NCBI RefSeq assembly: GCF_001182825.2
Contig: NZ_LFYO02000002.1
Span: 868,001-932,000 of the forward strand
Reading direction: 5' to 3'
DNA: 64,000 nt
Source: Streptococcus sp. X13SY08
GTDB lineage: Bacteria; Bacillota; Bacilli; Lactobacillales; Streptococcaceae
In this document: positions 8,440-21,314 of the stretch, one piece after another
How the letters are laid out: every line of letters begins with the position of its first letter
Numbering within the stretch: position 1 is the stretch's first letter
Made by a program: the position numbers and the translations under genes
The notes under the pieces: generated by a model
What the model saw: the letters and a program-made list of their open reading frames with translations, nothing else
Database searches by the model: none
What the model was told of the DNA's origin: nothing

Positions 8440-10668
8440 ATGTTATGTCATAACTGCAAAATCAACGATGCAACCATTCATCTTTATACGAATCTAAATG
8501 GAAAACAACAAAAGGTTGATCTCTGTCATAATTGTTACCAAATTATGAAAACTGATCCAAACAATACTATTTTGAAAGGCTTAGGTGATTTGGGAAATCC
8601 AAATAATATGGATCCATTCAGTGAATTCTTCAATAATATTGGCGGACTAGCTGGCCATACTCCTGCTGGAAACCCAAATTATGGACAGACTCCTCCAACA
8701 CAAGCAGGCGGCGGTGGTCGCAATGGTAACTTTCCTCCACGTCATCCACAAGCTCCTCAGCAACCAAATAGTTTATTGGAAGAGTTTGGAATCAACGTGA
8801 CAGAAATTGCCCGCCGCGGTGATATTGACCCTGTTATCGGTCGCGATGAGGAAATCCGTCGTGTCATCGAAATTCTCAATCGTCGTACTAAAAATAATCC
8901 CGTCCTCATCGGAGAACCTGGGGTTGGTAAGACAGCTGTTGTTGAGGGCTTAGCTCAAAAAATTGTTGACGGTGATGTCCCTCAGAAATTACAAGGACGC
9001 GAAGTCATCCGCTTAGATGTAGTTAGCCTAGTACAAGGTACGGGTATCCGCGGACAATTTGAAGAGCGCATGCAAAAACTCATGGAAGAAATCCGCAACC
9101 GTCGTGAAGTCATTCTCTTCATTGATGAGATTCACGAAATCGTCGGCGCTGGTTCTGCTGGCGATGGCAATATGGACGCTGGAAATATCCTGAAACCTGC
9201 TCTTGCGCGCGGTGAGTTACAACTAGTGGGTGCGACCACTCTAAATGAGTATCGCATTATCGAAAAAGATGCTGCTCTGGAACGCCGCATGCAGCCAGTT
9301 AAAGTAGACGAACCGAGTGTCGAAGAAACCATTACCATACTAAAAGGCATTCAAAGCAAGTACCAAGATTACCATCATGTTCGCTATACGGACCAAGCTA
9401 TCGAAGCTGCTGCCAACTTGTCTAATCGCTATATTCAAGATCGTTTCTTGCCCGACAAGGCCATTGACCTCTTGGACGAAGCAGGGTCTAAGATGAACTT
9501 GACACTTAATTTTGTGGATCCAAAAGAAATTGACCAACGCTTGATTGATGCGGAAAACCGTAAAGCACAAGCCACACGTGATGAAGATTACGAAAAAGCA
9601 GCATACTATCGTGACCAGATTGCCAAATACAAGGAAATGCAAAAAACAAGTCTCAATGAAGACGAAATCCCTCTCATTACGGAGAAGGAAATTGAAGCTA
9701 TCGTGGAGCAAAAAACCAATATTCCTGTCGGTGATTTGAAAGAAAAAGAGCAAAGTCAGCTGATCCATCTTGCCAGCGATTTGAAAACACATGTTATCGG
9801 ACAAGATGATGCTGTGGATAAAATCGCCAAAGCCATTCGTCGTAATCGTGTGGGTCTTGGCACACCAAATCGCCCGATTGGTTCCTTCCTCTTTGTTGGA
9901 CCTACTGGTGTCGGTAAAACAGAATTATCTAAGCAGTTAGCCATCGAACTCTTCGGCTCAGCAGATAGCATGATTCGCTTCGATATGTCCGAATACATGG
10001 AAAAACATGCTGTTGCCAAATTGGTCGGAGCTCCTCCAGGATACGTCGGCTATGAAGAAGCTGGTCAATTAACTGAAAAAGTCCGTCGTAATCCCTATTC
10101 ACTCATTCTATTGGATGAGGTGGAAAAAGCTCATCCTGATGTCATGCACATGTTCCTTCAAGTCTTGGATGATGGACGCTTGACGGATGGTCAAGGTCGA
10201 ACTGTTAGCTTTGAAGATACGATTATCATCATGACTTCCAATGCTGGAACGGGCAAAGCGGAAGCATCTGTTGGCTTTGGGGCCGCACGCGAAGGACGAA
10301 CCAATTCGGTCTTAGGACAATTAGGCAACTTCTTCAGCCCTGAATTCATGAACCGCTTTGATGGCATCATCGAATTCCAGCCTCTTAGCAAAGAAAATCT
10401 TCTTCAAATCGTAGATCTCATGCTGGAAGATGTCAATAAACGCTTAGCAACCAACGACATCCACCTTCATGTCACTGATAAAGTCAAAGAAAAATTGGTT
10501 GACTTGGGCTACGATCCAAAAATGGGAGCACGCCCACTTCGTCGTACTATGCAAGATCAGATTGAAGACGCCATCACAGATTTTTATCTAGAAAATCCAA
10601 ATCAAAAAGAACTTCGAGCAGTCATGACTTCTTCTGGAAACATTCTCATCAAATCTGCACAAAAATAA
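8440..10668 (+). CDS. clpE: ATP-dependent unfoldase ClpE
   Basis: A 742-residue AAA+ Clp ATPase of the ClpE subgroup, which unfolds proteins for ClpP and itself has chaperone activity. It is distinguished by an N-terminal zinc finger (C3, C6, C29, C32), then a Gly/Pro-rich linker (about residues 55-110). AAA domain 1 has Walker A GEPGVGKT (about residue 158) and Walker [15 protein letters not shown]-like coiled segment lies around residues 360-400, and AAA domain 2 has Walker A GPTGVGKT (about residue 488) and sensor regions to the C-terminus. Length is normal and no lesion is seen. GAGGA ribosome site. Controlled by the CtsR box upstream and ended by a strong terminator. Confidence 0.95.
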   Translation: MLCHNCKINDATIHLYTNLNGKQQKVDLCHNCYQIMKTDPNNTILKGLGDLGNPNNMDPFSEFFNNIGGLAGHTPAGNPNYGQTPPTQAGGGGRNGNFPPRHPQAPQQPNSLLEEFGINVTEIARRGDIDPVIGRDEEIRRVIEILNRRTKNNPVLIGEPGVGKTAVVEGLAQKIVDGDVPQKLQGREVIRLDVVSLVQGTGIRGQFEERMQKLMEEIRNRREVILFIDEIHEIVGAGSAGDGNMDAGNILKPALARGELQLVGATTLNEYRIIEKDAALERRMQPVKVDEPSVEETITILKGIQSKYQDYHHVRYTDQAIEAAANLSNRYIQDRFLPDKAIDLLDEAGSKMNLTLNFVDPKEIDQRLIDAENRKAQATRDEDYEKAAYYRDQIAKYKEMQKTSLNEDEIPLITEKEIEAIVEQKTNIPVGDLKEKEQSQLIHLASDLKTHVIGQDDAVDKIAKAIRRNRVGLGTPNRPIGSFLFVGPTGVGKTELSKQLAIELFGSADSMIRFDMSEYMEKHAVAKLVGAPPGYVGYEEAGQLTEKVRRNPYSLILLDEVEKAHPDVMHMFLQVLDDGRLTDGQGRTVSFEDTIIIMTSNAGTGKAEASVGFGAAREGRTNSVLGQLGNFFSPEFMNRFDGIIEFQPLSKENLLQIVDLMLEDVNKRLATNDIHLHVTDKVKEKLVDLGYDPKMGARPLRRTMQDQIEDAITDFYLENPNQKELRAVMTSSGNILIKSAQK

Positions 10669-10679
10669 ATAACCCAAAG

Positions 10680-10712
10680 GAGTTTGAAACCAAGTTGTTT
10701 CAAACTCTTTTT
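10680..10712 (+). terminator. clpE terminator
   Basis: Perfect 11-base stem GAGTTTGAAAC / GTTTCAAACTC (loop CAAGTT) followed by TTTTT, 12 bases after the clpE stop. Confidence 0.9.
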
Positions 10713-11097
10713 CTATTCAATTTACAAAATGGAGTATGTCAATTACTACTGAATAGCCTCTCACATAGTAAAATGTAAGCTTTTATAACTGATAAGATAC
10801 AGTCTTCCTCTACTCTGTTTCCAATCTGTTAAGTTCATTTATCGTATACTCTGAAAGGTTCTTTATTTTCAACCTAAAAAATCACTTCCTAGCTTTTTTA
10901 GCCATAGAGAAACTATTTTAGAGCCCTACTCGAAAACGCGGAAATGCTAAAAAATTTCAAATTTCAGCTTCCCGATTTTTTGTCTCTCCCTTCATTTCAA
11001 ATCAGTTCCTTTTTGAATTTTCTAACTATTCCAGCTAGTCTTTTCTCATTTTTTTTAGTATAATAATTGAAAACTCAGCTTTTGAAAGGAGCTTGCT
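10713..11097. other. Gene-free interval before the NUDIX gene
   Basis: An A+T-rich stretch of 385 bases with no plausible gene on either strand. The only element I can support is a -10 box TATAAT at 11059-11064 preceded by a T-rich tract without a good -35, presumably the promoter of the NUDIX gene starting at 11098. No repeat or hairpin of note. Confidence 0.5.
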
Positions 11098-11556
11098 ATG
11101 TCTCTACCAACTTTCGGAGAAAAAATCCCAAATGTAGATTATACAGCTCGCTATGGTGTCTATGCTGTAATCCCAGACGAGAAAAAAGAGCGTATCGTTC
11201 TTGTGCAAGCACCAAATGGAGCATGGTTCCTCCCAGGTGGGCAAATTGAAAAAGACGAAGACCATATCCAGGCCCTAGACCGCGAATTGATAGAAGAATT
11301 AGGCTTCACAGCTACTCTAGGTCAATATTTTGGACAAGCTGATGAGTATTTCTATTCTCGTCACCGTAACACTCACTACTACAACCCTGCTTACATATAC
11401 GAAGTTCTTCATTTTGAAAGAATTTCTGAACCTCTTGAAGATTTCAATCATGTTTCATGGTTTCCTGTCGACGAAGCCATTAAACTGCTAAAACGTGGCA
11501 GTCATCAATGGGGTGTTCAAATGTGGAAAAAATCACAAAATAAAAATAAAAACTAG
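11098..11556 (+). CDS. NUDIX hydrolase
   Basis: A 152-residue protein with a complete NUDIX box: GQIEKDEDHIQALD followed by RELIEELGF, about residues 48-70. These enzymes hydrolyse a nucleoside diphosphate linked to another group; the substrate cannot be assigned. The AAAGGAG ribosome site lies 8 bases before ATG 11098. Its stop overlaps the region where the DUF1827 gene begins, so the two are probably co-transcribed. Confidence 0.88.
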   Translation: MSLPTFGEKIPNVDYTARYGVYAVIPDEKKERIVLVQAPNGAWFLPGGQIEKDEDHIQALDRELIEELGFTATLGQYFGQADEYFYSRHRNTHYYNPAYIYEVLHFERISEPLEDFNHVSWFPVDEAIKLLKRGSHQWGVQMWKKSQNKNKN

Positions 11557-11606
11557 TGAAATACCCACAAGAGTGCTATAATAAAGCCAAAGAACAGGAG
11601 GTCATT

Positions 11607-11915
11607 ATGAAACTCATCAATACGACCAATAGCAGTAGTATACTGGTACAAAATCAGCTTGCCCATACAGATGCTTTCCTTGTGGAAACATATTCAGCTG
11701 GAAATACAGACGTTATCTTTACCCAAGCACCTTCGCACTATGAAATCTTGATCAGCAATAAATATCGCGCAGTTCAGGAACCAGAAATCGTAAAAATCCG
11801 AGATTACTTCCTCAAACGAAAAATTGATACATCCACTATCAATCCGGCTGGCATTCAAACCATCCATACCGATCGTTTGATTGAAATGTCAATTCCCATC
11901 GTTGAAGCAATCTAA
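11607..11915 (+). CDS. DUF1827 family protein
   Basis: A 102-residue protein starting MKLINTTNSSSILVQNQ, recognisable as the streptococcal DUF1827 family, whose function is unknown. An open frame continues 17 codons upstream, but the ATG at 11607 has CAGGAGGTCATT before it and gives the family N-terminus. No signal peptide or membrane span. Second gene of a short unit with the NUDIX gene, ended by a terminator at 11922. Confidence 0.8.
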   Translation: MKLINTTNSSSILVQNQLAHTDAFLVETYSAGNTDVIFTQAPSHYEILISNKYRAVQEPEIVKIRDYFLKRKIDTSTINPAGIQTIHTDRLIEMSIPIVEAI

Positions 11916-11921
11916 TAGCGT

Positions 11922-11949
11922 ACTCCTCCTACCAAGTGAGGAGTTTTTT
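11922..11949 (+). terminator. Terminator of the NUDIX-DUF1827 unit
   Basis: Stem ACTCCTC / GAGGAGT with nine-base loop and TTTTTT tail, beginning 7 bases after the stop. Confidence 0.88.
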
Positions 11950-11957
11950 ATACCATA

Positions 11958-12180
11958 AATAAAAAAAGAGTGAGATAAAAATCGGTTATTTCAAAGTAAT
12001 GTGTTTTTGTCCCACTTTCTTGTTTTTAGGTATTCGACCTAAAAAGGTCTTTTATCGGACCATTTTATTTCCACCTCTGCATACTCAAAAATAGGACATG
12101 GAAAGCTTTACTTTCTATATCTCCTACCTCAAACTCTTCTCAAAAGTTTGAGTGCCAGGCCCTTATCTCTTTAAAATTAA
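11958..12180 (+). repeat. Dispersed intergenic repeat, copy 1
   Basis: Opens AGAGTGAGATAAAAATCGG and carries the family core TTTTTAGGTATTCGACCTAA, then AAAGGTCTTTTATCGGACC and later CCACCTCTGCA. The same order of blocks occurs at 61977-62205 (same orientation) and, reversed, at 36728-36930 and 41790-41997. It lies between the 3' ends of the DUF1827 gene and ileS. Non-coding. Confidence 0.65.
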
Positions 12181-12182
12181 AC

Positions 12183-12212
12183 AAGAGGCGGAACTTTTGT
12201 TCCAGCCTCTGC
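12183..12212 (-). terminator. ileS terminator
   Basis: Reading leftward: AGAGGCTGGAAC, loop AAAA, GTTCCGCCTCT, then TTGTTT. One mismatch in an 11-base stem, directly after the ileS stop at 12217. Confidence 0.75.
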
Positions 12213-12216
12213 TTTT

Positions 12217-14945
12217 TTATTTACTTTCAAAACCTTCTGCTACTGCTCCTGCAAATTGACTTTCAACAATTTCTGCGCAGTGATCACAGATGTGGGCATT
12301 GTGAGAACGGTCTGTGGTTGTCACATCTACACGCCGGCAACGGTCACAGATTTCTCCTTCGGCATGACCAACACTAAATGCAACCTCTTCAAATGCCAAG
12401 GCATCTGCTGGCGCTGCTTCTTCTGTTACAGTCAATTGAGACACGATGAGGAGTTGCGCAATGTCACTATCCAAAGCAGTCAAGAGCGTGTTCACCTCCG
12501 CACTTGCATAGATGGTCAAATGCGCTTCAAGTGATTTCCCAATAATTTTAGCGTTACGCGCTTCTTCCAAAGCTTTTTGTGCTTGAGTGCGAAGAACCAT
12601 GAAAGCTTCCCAAGCTTCTAAGATCTCTTCTTGACCTGCGAAAGTTTCTGCTACTGGCATTTCTGCTAATTGGACAAATTCTTCCACTTCATGTTCCAAA
12701 TAAGACCAGATTTCTTCAGCTGTATGAGGTAAGATTGGTGTCAAGAGTTTGGTTAATTTCACCAAGATATCGTAGAAAACTGTCTGCATTTGACGACGAA
12801 CAAGGCTATCAGCTGCTTCAATATAAACCACATCTTTGGCAAAATCAAGGTAGAAAGCTGATAAATCAATCGTAATAAAGTTAACGACAGACTTATAAAT
12901 AGCCATGAAGTCATAGTTTTCGTATGCTTCTTGGATTGTTGCGACCAATCGATTGAACTTGATGGTCATATATTTATCAACTGCACGCAAGTTTTCAAAG
13001 GCAACGATATCCGTTTCAGGATTGAAATCAGATGTGTTGGCAATCAAGAAACGAAGAGTATTACGGATTTTACGATAGGTCTCTGATACTTGACCAAGAA
13101 TTTCCATTGACACACGTACATCATTATCTGTATCCACTGATGTCACCCAGAGACGTAAGATTTCAGCACCATATTGCTTAGCTACATCATTTGGTGAAAT
13201 GATATTGCCCTTGGATTTGGACATTTTTTCACCCTTACCATCATCAGAGAAGAGTTGAACCAACCACGGTATTGGTCTGAACCTTCAAGATAGAGATCAG
13301 CAGGATATGAAAGATTCTCACGTGCATTCATGACACCATTCCAAGATGAACCAGAGTCAAACCATACATCCATGATGTCTGTTTCTTTTGTAAATTCTCC
13401 ATTTGGAGAACCGGGATGGGTAAATCCAGCTGGTAAGAGATCTTTGGCATCACGTGTCCACCAGATGATGGAACCATGTTCTTCAAAGAGATTGGCTACA
13501 TGATCTGTCACCTCTTTTGTCATAATAGCTGTTCCATCCTCTGCATAGAAGATCGGAAGGGGCACGCCCCAAGCACGTTGACGAGAAATCACCCAGTCAC
13601 CACGATCACGAATCATATTGTAAAGACGTGTTTTCCCCCATGAAGGATGGAAAGTTGTTTTCTCAATTTCTTCCAAAATTTCTTGACGGAAGTCTGAAAC
13701 AGAGGCAAACCATTGCGGAACCGCACGCCAGATAATTGGTTTCTTAGTACGCCAGTCAAATGGATAGGAGTGGGTAATGACTTCAGAAGCTAGAAATAAA
13801 TCCCCTAATTTTTCTTTTACAATTGGCACAACCTTATCGTAGAATTGACCTTGGAAATCTGGACCAGCATTTTCCATCATCATTCCACGACTATCAACTG
13901 TTACAGCTACTTCCAATTTGTATTTGATTCCGACATTGTAGTCGTCCTCACCAAAACCTGGTGCTGTATGGACAATCCCTGTACCAGAATCTGTTGTAAC
14001 ATGGTCGCCAAGGATGACTAATTCATCCACTTCTTTATCCCATGGATGCTCTGTCACGATGTATTCTAATGCTGCACCTTTGTACGCTTCTAAGATGTCA
14101 AATGATTCCCAACCAAACTTTGTAGCCAGGCTGTCTACAAGTGCTTCGGCAACTACATACTTGCGATCGCTGCCAGTAGGTTTCACGACCACATAGTCCA
14201 TATCTGGACCGACTGTCAAACCACGAGATGCCGTAACGGTAAATGGTGTCGTTGTCCAGACAACAATATAAGTATCCGTATCTAAGACACCCTTACCATC
14301 CTTAACTTTATTGGCATAGTAAAGGGATGTTGAGTCAATATCATGGTACTCAATTTCTGCTTCAGCAAGTGCTGACTCAGATGACCATGACCAGTAGACT
14401 GGTTTGGCCCCACGGTAGATATAACCCCTATCAGCCATAGCACCAAAGACTCGGATTTGGTCTGCTTCATATTGTGGCAAAAGCGTGATATATGGATTTT
14501 CCCAATCTCCAGATACACCCAACCGCTTGAAATCTTCACATTGCTTATCAACCTGTGATAAAGCATAATCACGGCACATTTCAAGGTAAGCTGCCAAGTC
14601 CATTTCCTTGCGTTTGACACCTTGTTTAGCAAGAACCTGCTCGATGGGCAGACCATGCGTATCCCAACCCGGTACATAAGGGGCTGAGAAACCAGACATG
14701 GATTTTGAGCGAACAATAATATCTTTTGAAATTTTATTCAAGGCATGTCCAACGTGGATATTTCCATTAGCATATGGAGGTCCGTCATGAAGGTGGAAAG
14801 CAGGTTTTCCCTCATTCAATTCTTGACGTTTTTTGTACAATTCAGCCTCATCCCAAGCTTTTTGCCATTCTGGTTCCCTATTTGGAAGTCCTGCACGCAT
14901 TGGGAATGCAGTTTTACCCAGATTTAGTGTTTCCTTTAATTTCAT
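12217..14945 (-). pseudogene. ileS: Isoleucyl-tRNA synthetase, interrupted by an internal deletion with frameshift
   Basis: The first part (from ATG 14945) carries the class I HIGH-type motif [13 protein letters not shown], the editing domain and YRGWFNSSL. The second part, in another frame, carries the KMSKS motif ([13 protein letters not shown]), the anticodon-binding domain and the C-terminal zinc motif (CDRC...CDHC). In intact enzymes about 20 residues separate NSSL from DGKGEK. Here they are fused at 13238-13252 in different frames. The total is about 60 bases shorter than a 929-residue enzyme. As read, no full-length synthetase is made, although this gene should be essential. A sequence or assembly error is a serious possibility. 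A T-box leader precedes it. Confidence 0.85.
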
Positions 14946-15244
14946 CATAAACTCCTTTTTTTATTACTTTTAGCATGGACATTCGCCCATTTTCTAGACC
15001 ATCTATTGTGAAGTTCTTGTCTTTCCCATATCTTTGATCCTATTCTCGCCACTCAATCATCAGGCGCTAAATGAGCATTTGATTTTCACTAGACTTTTTA
15101 ACAATTGAACAAATCTCATTACTGAATTCCAGATACAATCAGTATATAGAAGAATATTCTCTTTTTTCTTGCAGGGACAAGCAACAGTTGAATAACATAC
15201 TCAACGTTATCCTCACACACTAATGCTTATCGCAATGTAAGCAT

Positions 15245-15465
15245 CAAAAAAACTTCCGCCAAAAAGGACGAAAGTTCGTGGTACCACCTTAATTTAGACA
15301 GAATTTCCCCTATCCCTCAATGAACCGTAACGTGGCATCTTCCGTTTTTCCCTACTAGACAAACTTTGTTCAGGAAAAATCCCTCAAGAGGATAAGAAGA
15401 AAAGAGTGATTGCAGGGCTTACACCATCTCCTGCTCGCTTCATATATCATTTTCTTCTTGTGTTC
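15245..15465 (-). promoter_or_regulatory. T-box riboswitch leader of ileS
   Basis: The diagnostic T-box sequence AAGGTGGTACCACG lies on the minus strand at 15277-15290. It is followed by a terminator helix (AACTTTCG...GGCGGAAGTT, then seven T) ending near 15245. Upstream, the stem I region begins just after the divIVA stop (AGCGAGCAGGAGATGG...CCCTGC). T-boxes sense uncharged tRNA, here presumably tRNA-Ile from the downstream gene. I did not fix the specifier codon. The remaining 296 bases to the ileS start (14949-15244) show no gene or other element apart from the AAAAAGGAG ribosome site. Confidence 0.88.
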
Positions 15466-15468
15466 TTG

Positions 15469-16206
15469 TTAGGCTTCTTCTTCAATTTGGTTATCTACTT
15501 CGATAGTGATTGGTTCGACCAATAACCCTTCACTCTGTACGTGTTCTAAGGCATTGGTTTGACGTGTAATTTCAGCCAACTCCTCAGCTGTCAATTGACG
15601 CGTCATGTCTAAATCTTCTTCGACATGTGCAACTTCCACTTTTTCTTCCAAAGCTTTTTCCAAAACTTCACGGAAAGCTTCATCACTTGTTTGGAGATAA
15701 GAAGCTGTCGGACGAAGCAAATCTTCCCATTCAGATGATTTCACAATCGCTAATTGACTCTCAACTGTAGATTTGAGACGTTGGTGGAAGATACGAGTTT
15801 TATTTTTCAGTTCTTCCGTTTCAACTGCTACCTTCTTGGCATGATCAGTTGCTGTACGTAGGATTTCATTGGCTTTTTCTTTTGCTTCATTCAGCAAATT
15901 TTGGACTTCATAATCAGCTTGTTTCAAGATGTTTGCTGCTTGATCGTCTGCTGCCACACGGACCTTCTCAGCTGTATCCTGCGCCAATAAAACCGATTTG
16001 CTGAGAGATTCTTTCATTTCATCGAAATAAGCCAATTGGTTTTTTAATGCTTTGATTTCAGCTTCATTTTCATGTTTTTTACGAACCAAATCTTCGTAAT
16101 CACGCGTGACGATTTCCAAAAATTCTTCAACTTCGTCAATATCATAACCGTGGATTAGTTTGGTGTGGAATGTTTTATCTTTTAATTCGAGTGGTGTAAG
16201 TGCCAT
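15469..16206 (-). CDS. divIVA: Cell-division protein DivIVA
   Basis: A 245-residue protein with the DivIVA membrane-curvature N-terminus (LTPLELKDKTFHTKLIHGYD, then EVEEFLEIV). A long coiled coil follows, about residues 35-170, and an acidic tail. It localises to septa and poles and guides growth in streptococci. It is the last gene of the division cluster and starts 9 bases after the ylmH stop. The AGGAGA ribosome site is adequate. No lesions. Confidence 0.93.
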   Translation of the reverse strand: MALTPLELKDKTFHTKLIHGYDIDEVEEFLEIVTRDYEDLVRKKHENEAEIKALKNQLAYFDEMKESLSKSVLLAQDTAEKVRVAADDQAANILKQADYEVQNLLNEAKEKANEILRTATDHAKKVAVETEELKNKTRIFHQRLKSTVESQLAIVKSSEWEDLLRPTASYLQTSDEAFREVLEKALEEKVEVAHVEEDLDMTRQLTAEELAEITRQTNALEHVQSEGLLVEPITIEVDNQIEEEA

Positions 16207-16215
16207 ATTGGTCTC

Positions 16216-17010
16216 CTATTTTCCTATAACTTCGATTTCTACTTTTAGCTTTCCTTGTTTAGAATAGCCTGCGAGTTCCTTCAACCGAATGCGTCCGAAT
16301 CCTCGAACACTAATCAATTGTCCAATTTCTATCTGTTTTCCTACCTGAACAATCTCGCGATAATCGACCTTAACCTTGCCCGCCTCTATCAAACTGCTAG
16401 CGGTTGAACGTGATTGACGAAAAACAGTCGCAACAATTTTATCCAAGCGCAAACTTGATAACAAAATTTCTCGATTCTTTCCCTTTTCAGCCACATTCAA
16501 CTTTAAGTTCGACCACTCTCGCTCTTTCCATTTGACCGGAACACGAGCAATCTTGACCAATCCTGTTTCCGCTAAATGTGCAAATTTGCCATCCATCAGG
16601 ACAAAAATATTCTCGTCTTGGAACAGGATATCATCAAGGAACTGACGTTGAATGCCTAACTGATTTAAAAGCGTTCCTAAGATTTGTGAATGACGGAGCT
16701 GGTGAAACTTTCTGGGATAGTCAATCTCTAAAAGAGCCATTTCAAAATCTTTTTTATCTAGCTCATAATAATCGGGAGCGATGATTACACGAACAAATTC
16801 TGTATCCAAAAACTGTCGACTAGAATAGCTAGATAGCTGGAAATAAGCTGCAATCGAGTGAACAATTTCTTCTTGCATGGGATTGATAAAATGCGTCAAC
16901 CGATAGGAATACGTGTCTTCTACTTGTTGACACATATCCACAATTTTATCCGCAAACTCATGTTCTTCCTTTGCAAAATGCTGCAAAAGGTATTGGTACC
17001 CTTTTTTCAT
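16216..17010 (-). CDS. ylmH: YlmH-type RNA-binding protein (S4 domain)
   Basis: A 264-residue protein from ATG 17010 (MKKGYQYLLQHFAKEEHEF). The C-terminal S4 domain is clear (LRLDKIVATVFRQSRSTASS, then IEAGKVKVDY; about residues 180-240). The start codon overlaps the yggT stop (TAATG), which decides the start over a longer frame. Homologues bind stalled ribosomes and act in 50S rescue in B. subtilis; a division-related role is also suggested by its fixed place between yggT and divIVA. Confidence 0.9.
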   Translation of the reverse strand: MKKGYQYLLQHFAKEEHEFADKIVDMCQQVEDTYSYRLTHFINPMQEEIVHSIAAYFQLSSYSSRQFLDTEFVRVIIAPDYYELDKKDFEMALLEIDYPRKFHQLRHSQILGTLLNQLGIQRQFLDDILFQDENIFVLMDGKFAHLAETGLVKIARVPVKWKEREWSNLKLNVAEKGKNREILLSSLRLDKIVATVFRQSRSTASSLIEAGKVKVDYREIVQVGKQIEIGQLISVRGFGRIRLKELAGYSKQGKLKVEIEVIGK

Positions 17011-17270
17011 TAGATGGACAAAAATAAGCGCACTAGAAAACGTGCAAACAGATTCAGCAGAATCATGACTAGAAATACAGTCCAATCCAAGCCCATAAAC
17101 TGAAGATGAAAGCGTTGGAATGGTTTAAGAATGGGACGAACTAGCCAAATAATCAATCGACCAAGACTAGTTTCATAAAGACTTGGAACCCAAGACATGA
17201 ATACATAGGCTAATAAGATATAAGAATAAATCTCAATTGCTTGCAAAAGTATCCTGATAATAAACTGCAT
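17010..17270 (-). CDS. yggT: YggT family membrane protein
   Basis: An 86-residue protein with two transmembrane segments (about residues 5-27 and 63-83) flanking the conserved cytoplasmic stretch MSWVPSLYETSLGRL and VRPILKPF. It belongs to the sepF-yggT-ylmH part of the division cluster. The molecular role is not established; homologues are linked to osmotic stress and division. It starts 3 bases after sepF and overlaps ylmH. Confidence 0.9.
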   Translation of the reverse strand: MQFIIRILLQAIEIYSYILLAYVFMSWVPSLYETSLGRLIIWLVRPILKPFQRFHLQFMGLDWTVFLVMILLNLFARFLVRLFLSI

Positions 17271-17273
17271 AAA

Positions 17274-17858
17274 TCACCTTCTCATATCAAAGTCATATGG
17301 ATTTTCTTGGTCCATATGCGATGATCCATTTCGCAATTCTTCAATATTCACCATGACATTTACGGGCGTCAATAGCCACATGGTATTGGATACTTTTTTA
17401 AGATTACCCGCCAAGACAGTTCGTGCACCATCAAGATAGTCTAAGCAACGACGAGCTTGTGTCTCAGACATATATTGAAAATCAATGAGAACACTCACAT
17501 TGCCAATCAAAAGATTCACAATCTCAGGTGCTTCCTCATATTTTTTAGGGAATTTGATATCAATGACCGTTTTTTTCTCTGATGAAAAAAGACCTGATGC
17601 AGTTTGCAATTCTTGTTGTCGGAAATTTAAACGTTGCAAGTTACTCCGCTCATCACTACTTTGGCTGTCGGAGCGATGACTCGCACGACGCATAGTCGTC
17701 TGAGGAGCAGCCTCATCTTGACTTACAGTAGTTTTGGGAGCGACACGCATCCTTGAAACAGGCGCCTCAGCATCTGTTTCTCTTTGATCTTCGTAGCCAG
17801 AGGCGTCATCGATTTCAAAATAGGAAAATAAATTTTTAATTGTATCTTTTAATGCCAC
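17274..17858 (-). CDS. sepF: Cell-division protein SepF
   Basis: A 194-residue protein. The N-terminal amphipathic helix ([15 protein letters not shown]) binds membrane and a variable acidic/Ser-rich linker follows. The C-terminal SepF domain (about residues 95-180) contains [17 protein letters not shown], then [16 protein letters not shown] and FLLTPVNV-like sequence. SepF rings anchor FtsZ to the membrane. It lies directly behind yggS, as in other streptococci. Confidence 0.93.
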   Translation of the reverse strand: MALKDTIKNLFSYFEIDDASGYEDQRETDAEAPVSRMRVAPKTTVSQDEAAPQTTMRRASHRSDSQSSDERSNLQRLNFRQQELQTASGLFSSEKKTVIDIKFPKKYEEAPEIVNLLIGNVSVLIDFQYMSETQARRCLDYLDGARTVLAGNLKKVSNTMWLLTPVNVMVNIEELRNGSSHMDQENPYDFDMRR

Positions 17859-17869
17859 TATCTTGTTCC

Positions 17870-18541
17870 TTATTTAAAAAACGCAGTTCCAATCCGTACG
17901 AAAGTAGAACCATGTGCAATTGCTTTCTCAAAATCTCCACTCATTCCCATACTTAATTCGGTAAAAGGCATATGTGGTAATTTACGACTAGCTAGTTTTT
18001 CTTGCAAATTTTTTGCTTCCGAAAAAATATTTTCCAAAGTCTGATCATCTGCCTCAAAGGGAACCATGGTCGTCAGACCAACGAGGATAACCTGTTCAAA
18101 CTGTTTCATTTCTTCAATGACTTGATCAATTTCTTCAAGCAGAAAGCCATGTTTGCTCTCCTCTCTTGAAATATTGACCTGCAAGAAACATTTGATTGGT
18201 TTGGTTGCCCGTTTGTTGATCTCTGCAGCTAGTTTTACAGAATCTAAGGCATGAAAATAATCTACATATTCAATGACATCTTTCACTTTTCGTCTTTGCA
18301 AACTACCAATAAGATGCCATGTGAGTTCTTCTTCTGCTAAAGCGTGATATTTATCCAAGAATTTATCCACACGATTTTCACCGATATGAGAAATCCCTGT
18401 TTTTACCAGTTCTTTAGCAATAGAGCTGTCAACATATTTGGTGACAGCTATAATGTTTACTGATTGAAAAGGACGATGTGCTTTTTCAGCAGCCATTTCA
18501 ACTGCTGAAAAAATACCATCTTTATTTTTTTGAAGAGTCAT
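17870..18541 (-). CDS. yggS: YggS family PLP-binding protein
   Basis: A 223-residue PLP homeostasis protein from ATG 18541 ([15 protein letters not shown]). The lysine that holds pyridoxal phosphate is in [10 protein letters not shown], and the C-terminal phosphate-binding signature is [14 protein letters not shown]. The chosen ATG lies at the end of ftsZ; a longer frame would run into ftsZ itself and lacks family support. Members buffer PLP; no direct role in division is shown despite the location. Confidence 0.9.
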   Translation of the reverse strand: MTLQKNKDGIFSAVEMAAEKAHRPFQSVNIIAVTKYVDSSIAKELVKTGISHIGENRVDKFLDKYHALAEEELTWHLIGSLQRRKVKDVIEYVDYFHALDSVKLAAEINKRATKPIKCFLQVNISREESKHGFLLEEIDQVIEEMKQFEQVILVGLTTMVPFEADDQTLENIFSEAKNLQEKLASRKLPHMPFTELSMGMSGDFEKAIAHGSTFVRIGTAFFK

Positions 18542-18542
18542 A

Positions 18543-21175
<2,633 letters not shown>

Positions 21176-21249
21176 CACATCAGTCCCCTCTTACTTCCGA
21201 CTTTTCAAAAATTTCATCTATTTTCAAAAAATAGAATTATTCACCCTTC

Positions 21250-21260
21250 ATTATATCATA
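21250..21260 (-). promoter_or_regulatory. Probable ftsAZ promoter (extended -10)
   Basis: On the minus strand TATGATATAAT, a TG-extended -10 box, lies about 75 bases before ftsA and after the divIB stop. No convincing -35 hexamer was found at the usual distance, so this rests on the extended -10 alone. Confidence 0.45.
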
Positions 21261-21314
21261 GAATACTAAAAAATGGGGAATTTATCTATTTTTTATCTTA
21301 ATTTATTCACATTT

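Noticed and set aside
9340..9804. Open frame of 154 codons opposite clpE
   Set aside because: Shadow of the conserved middle region of clpE; composition is that of a reverse-strand frame.
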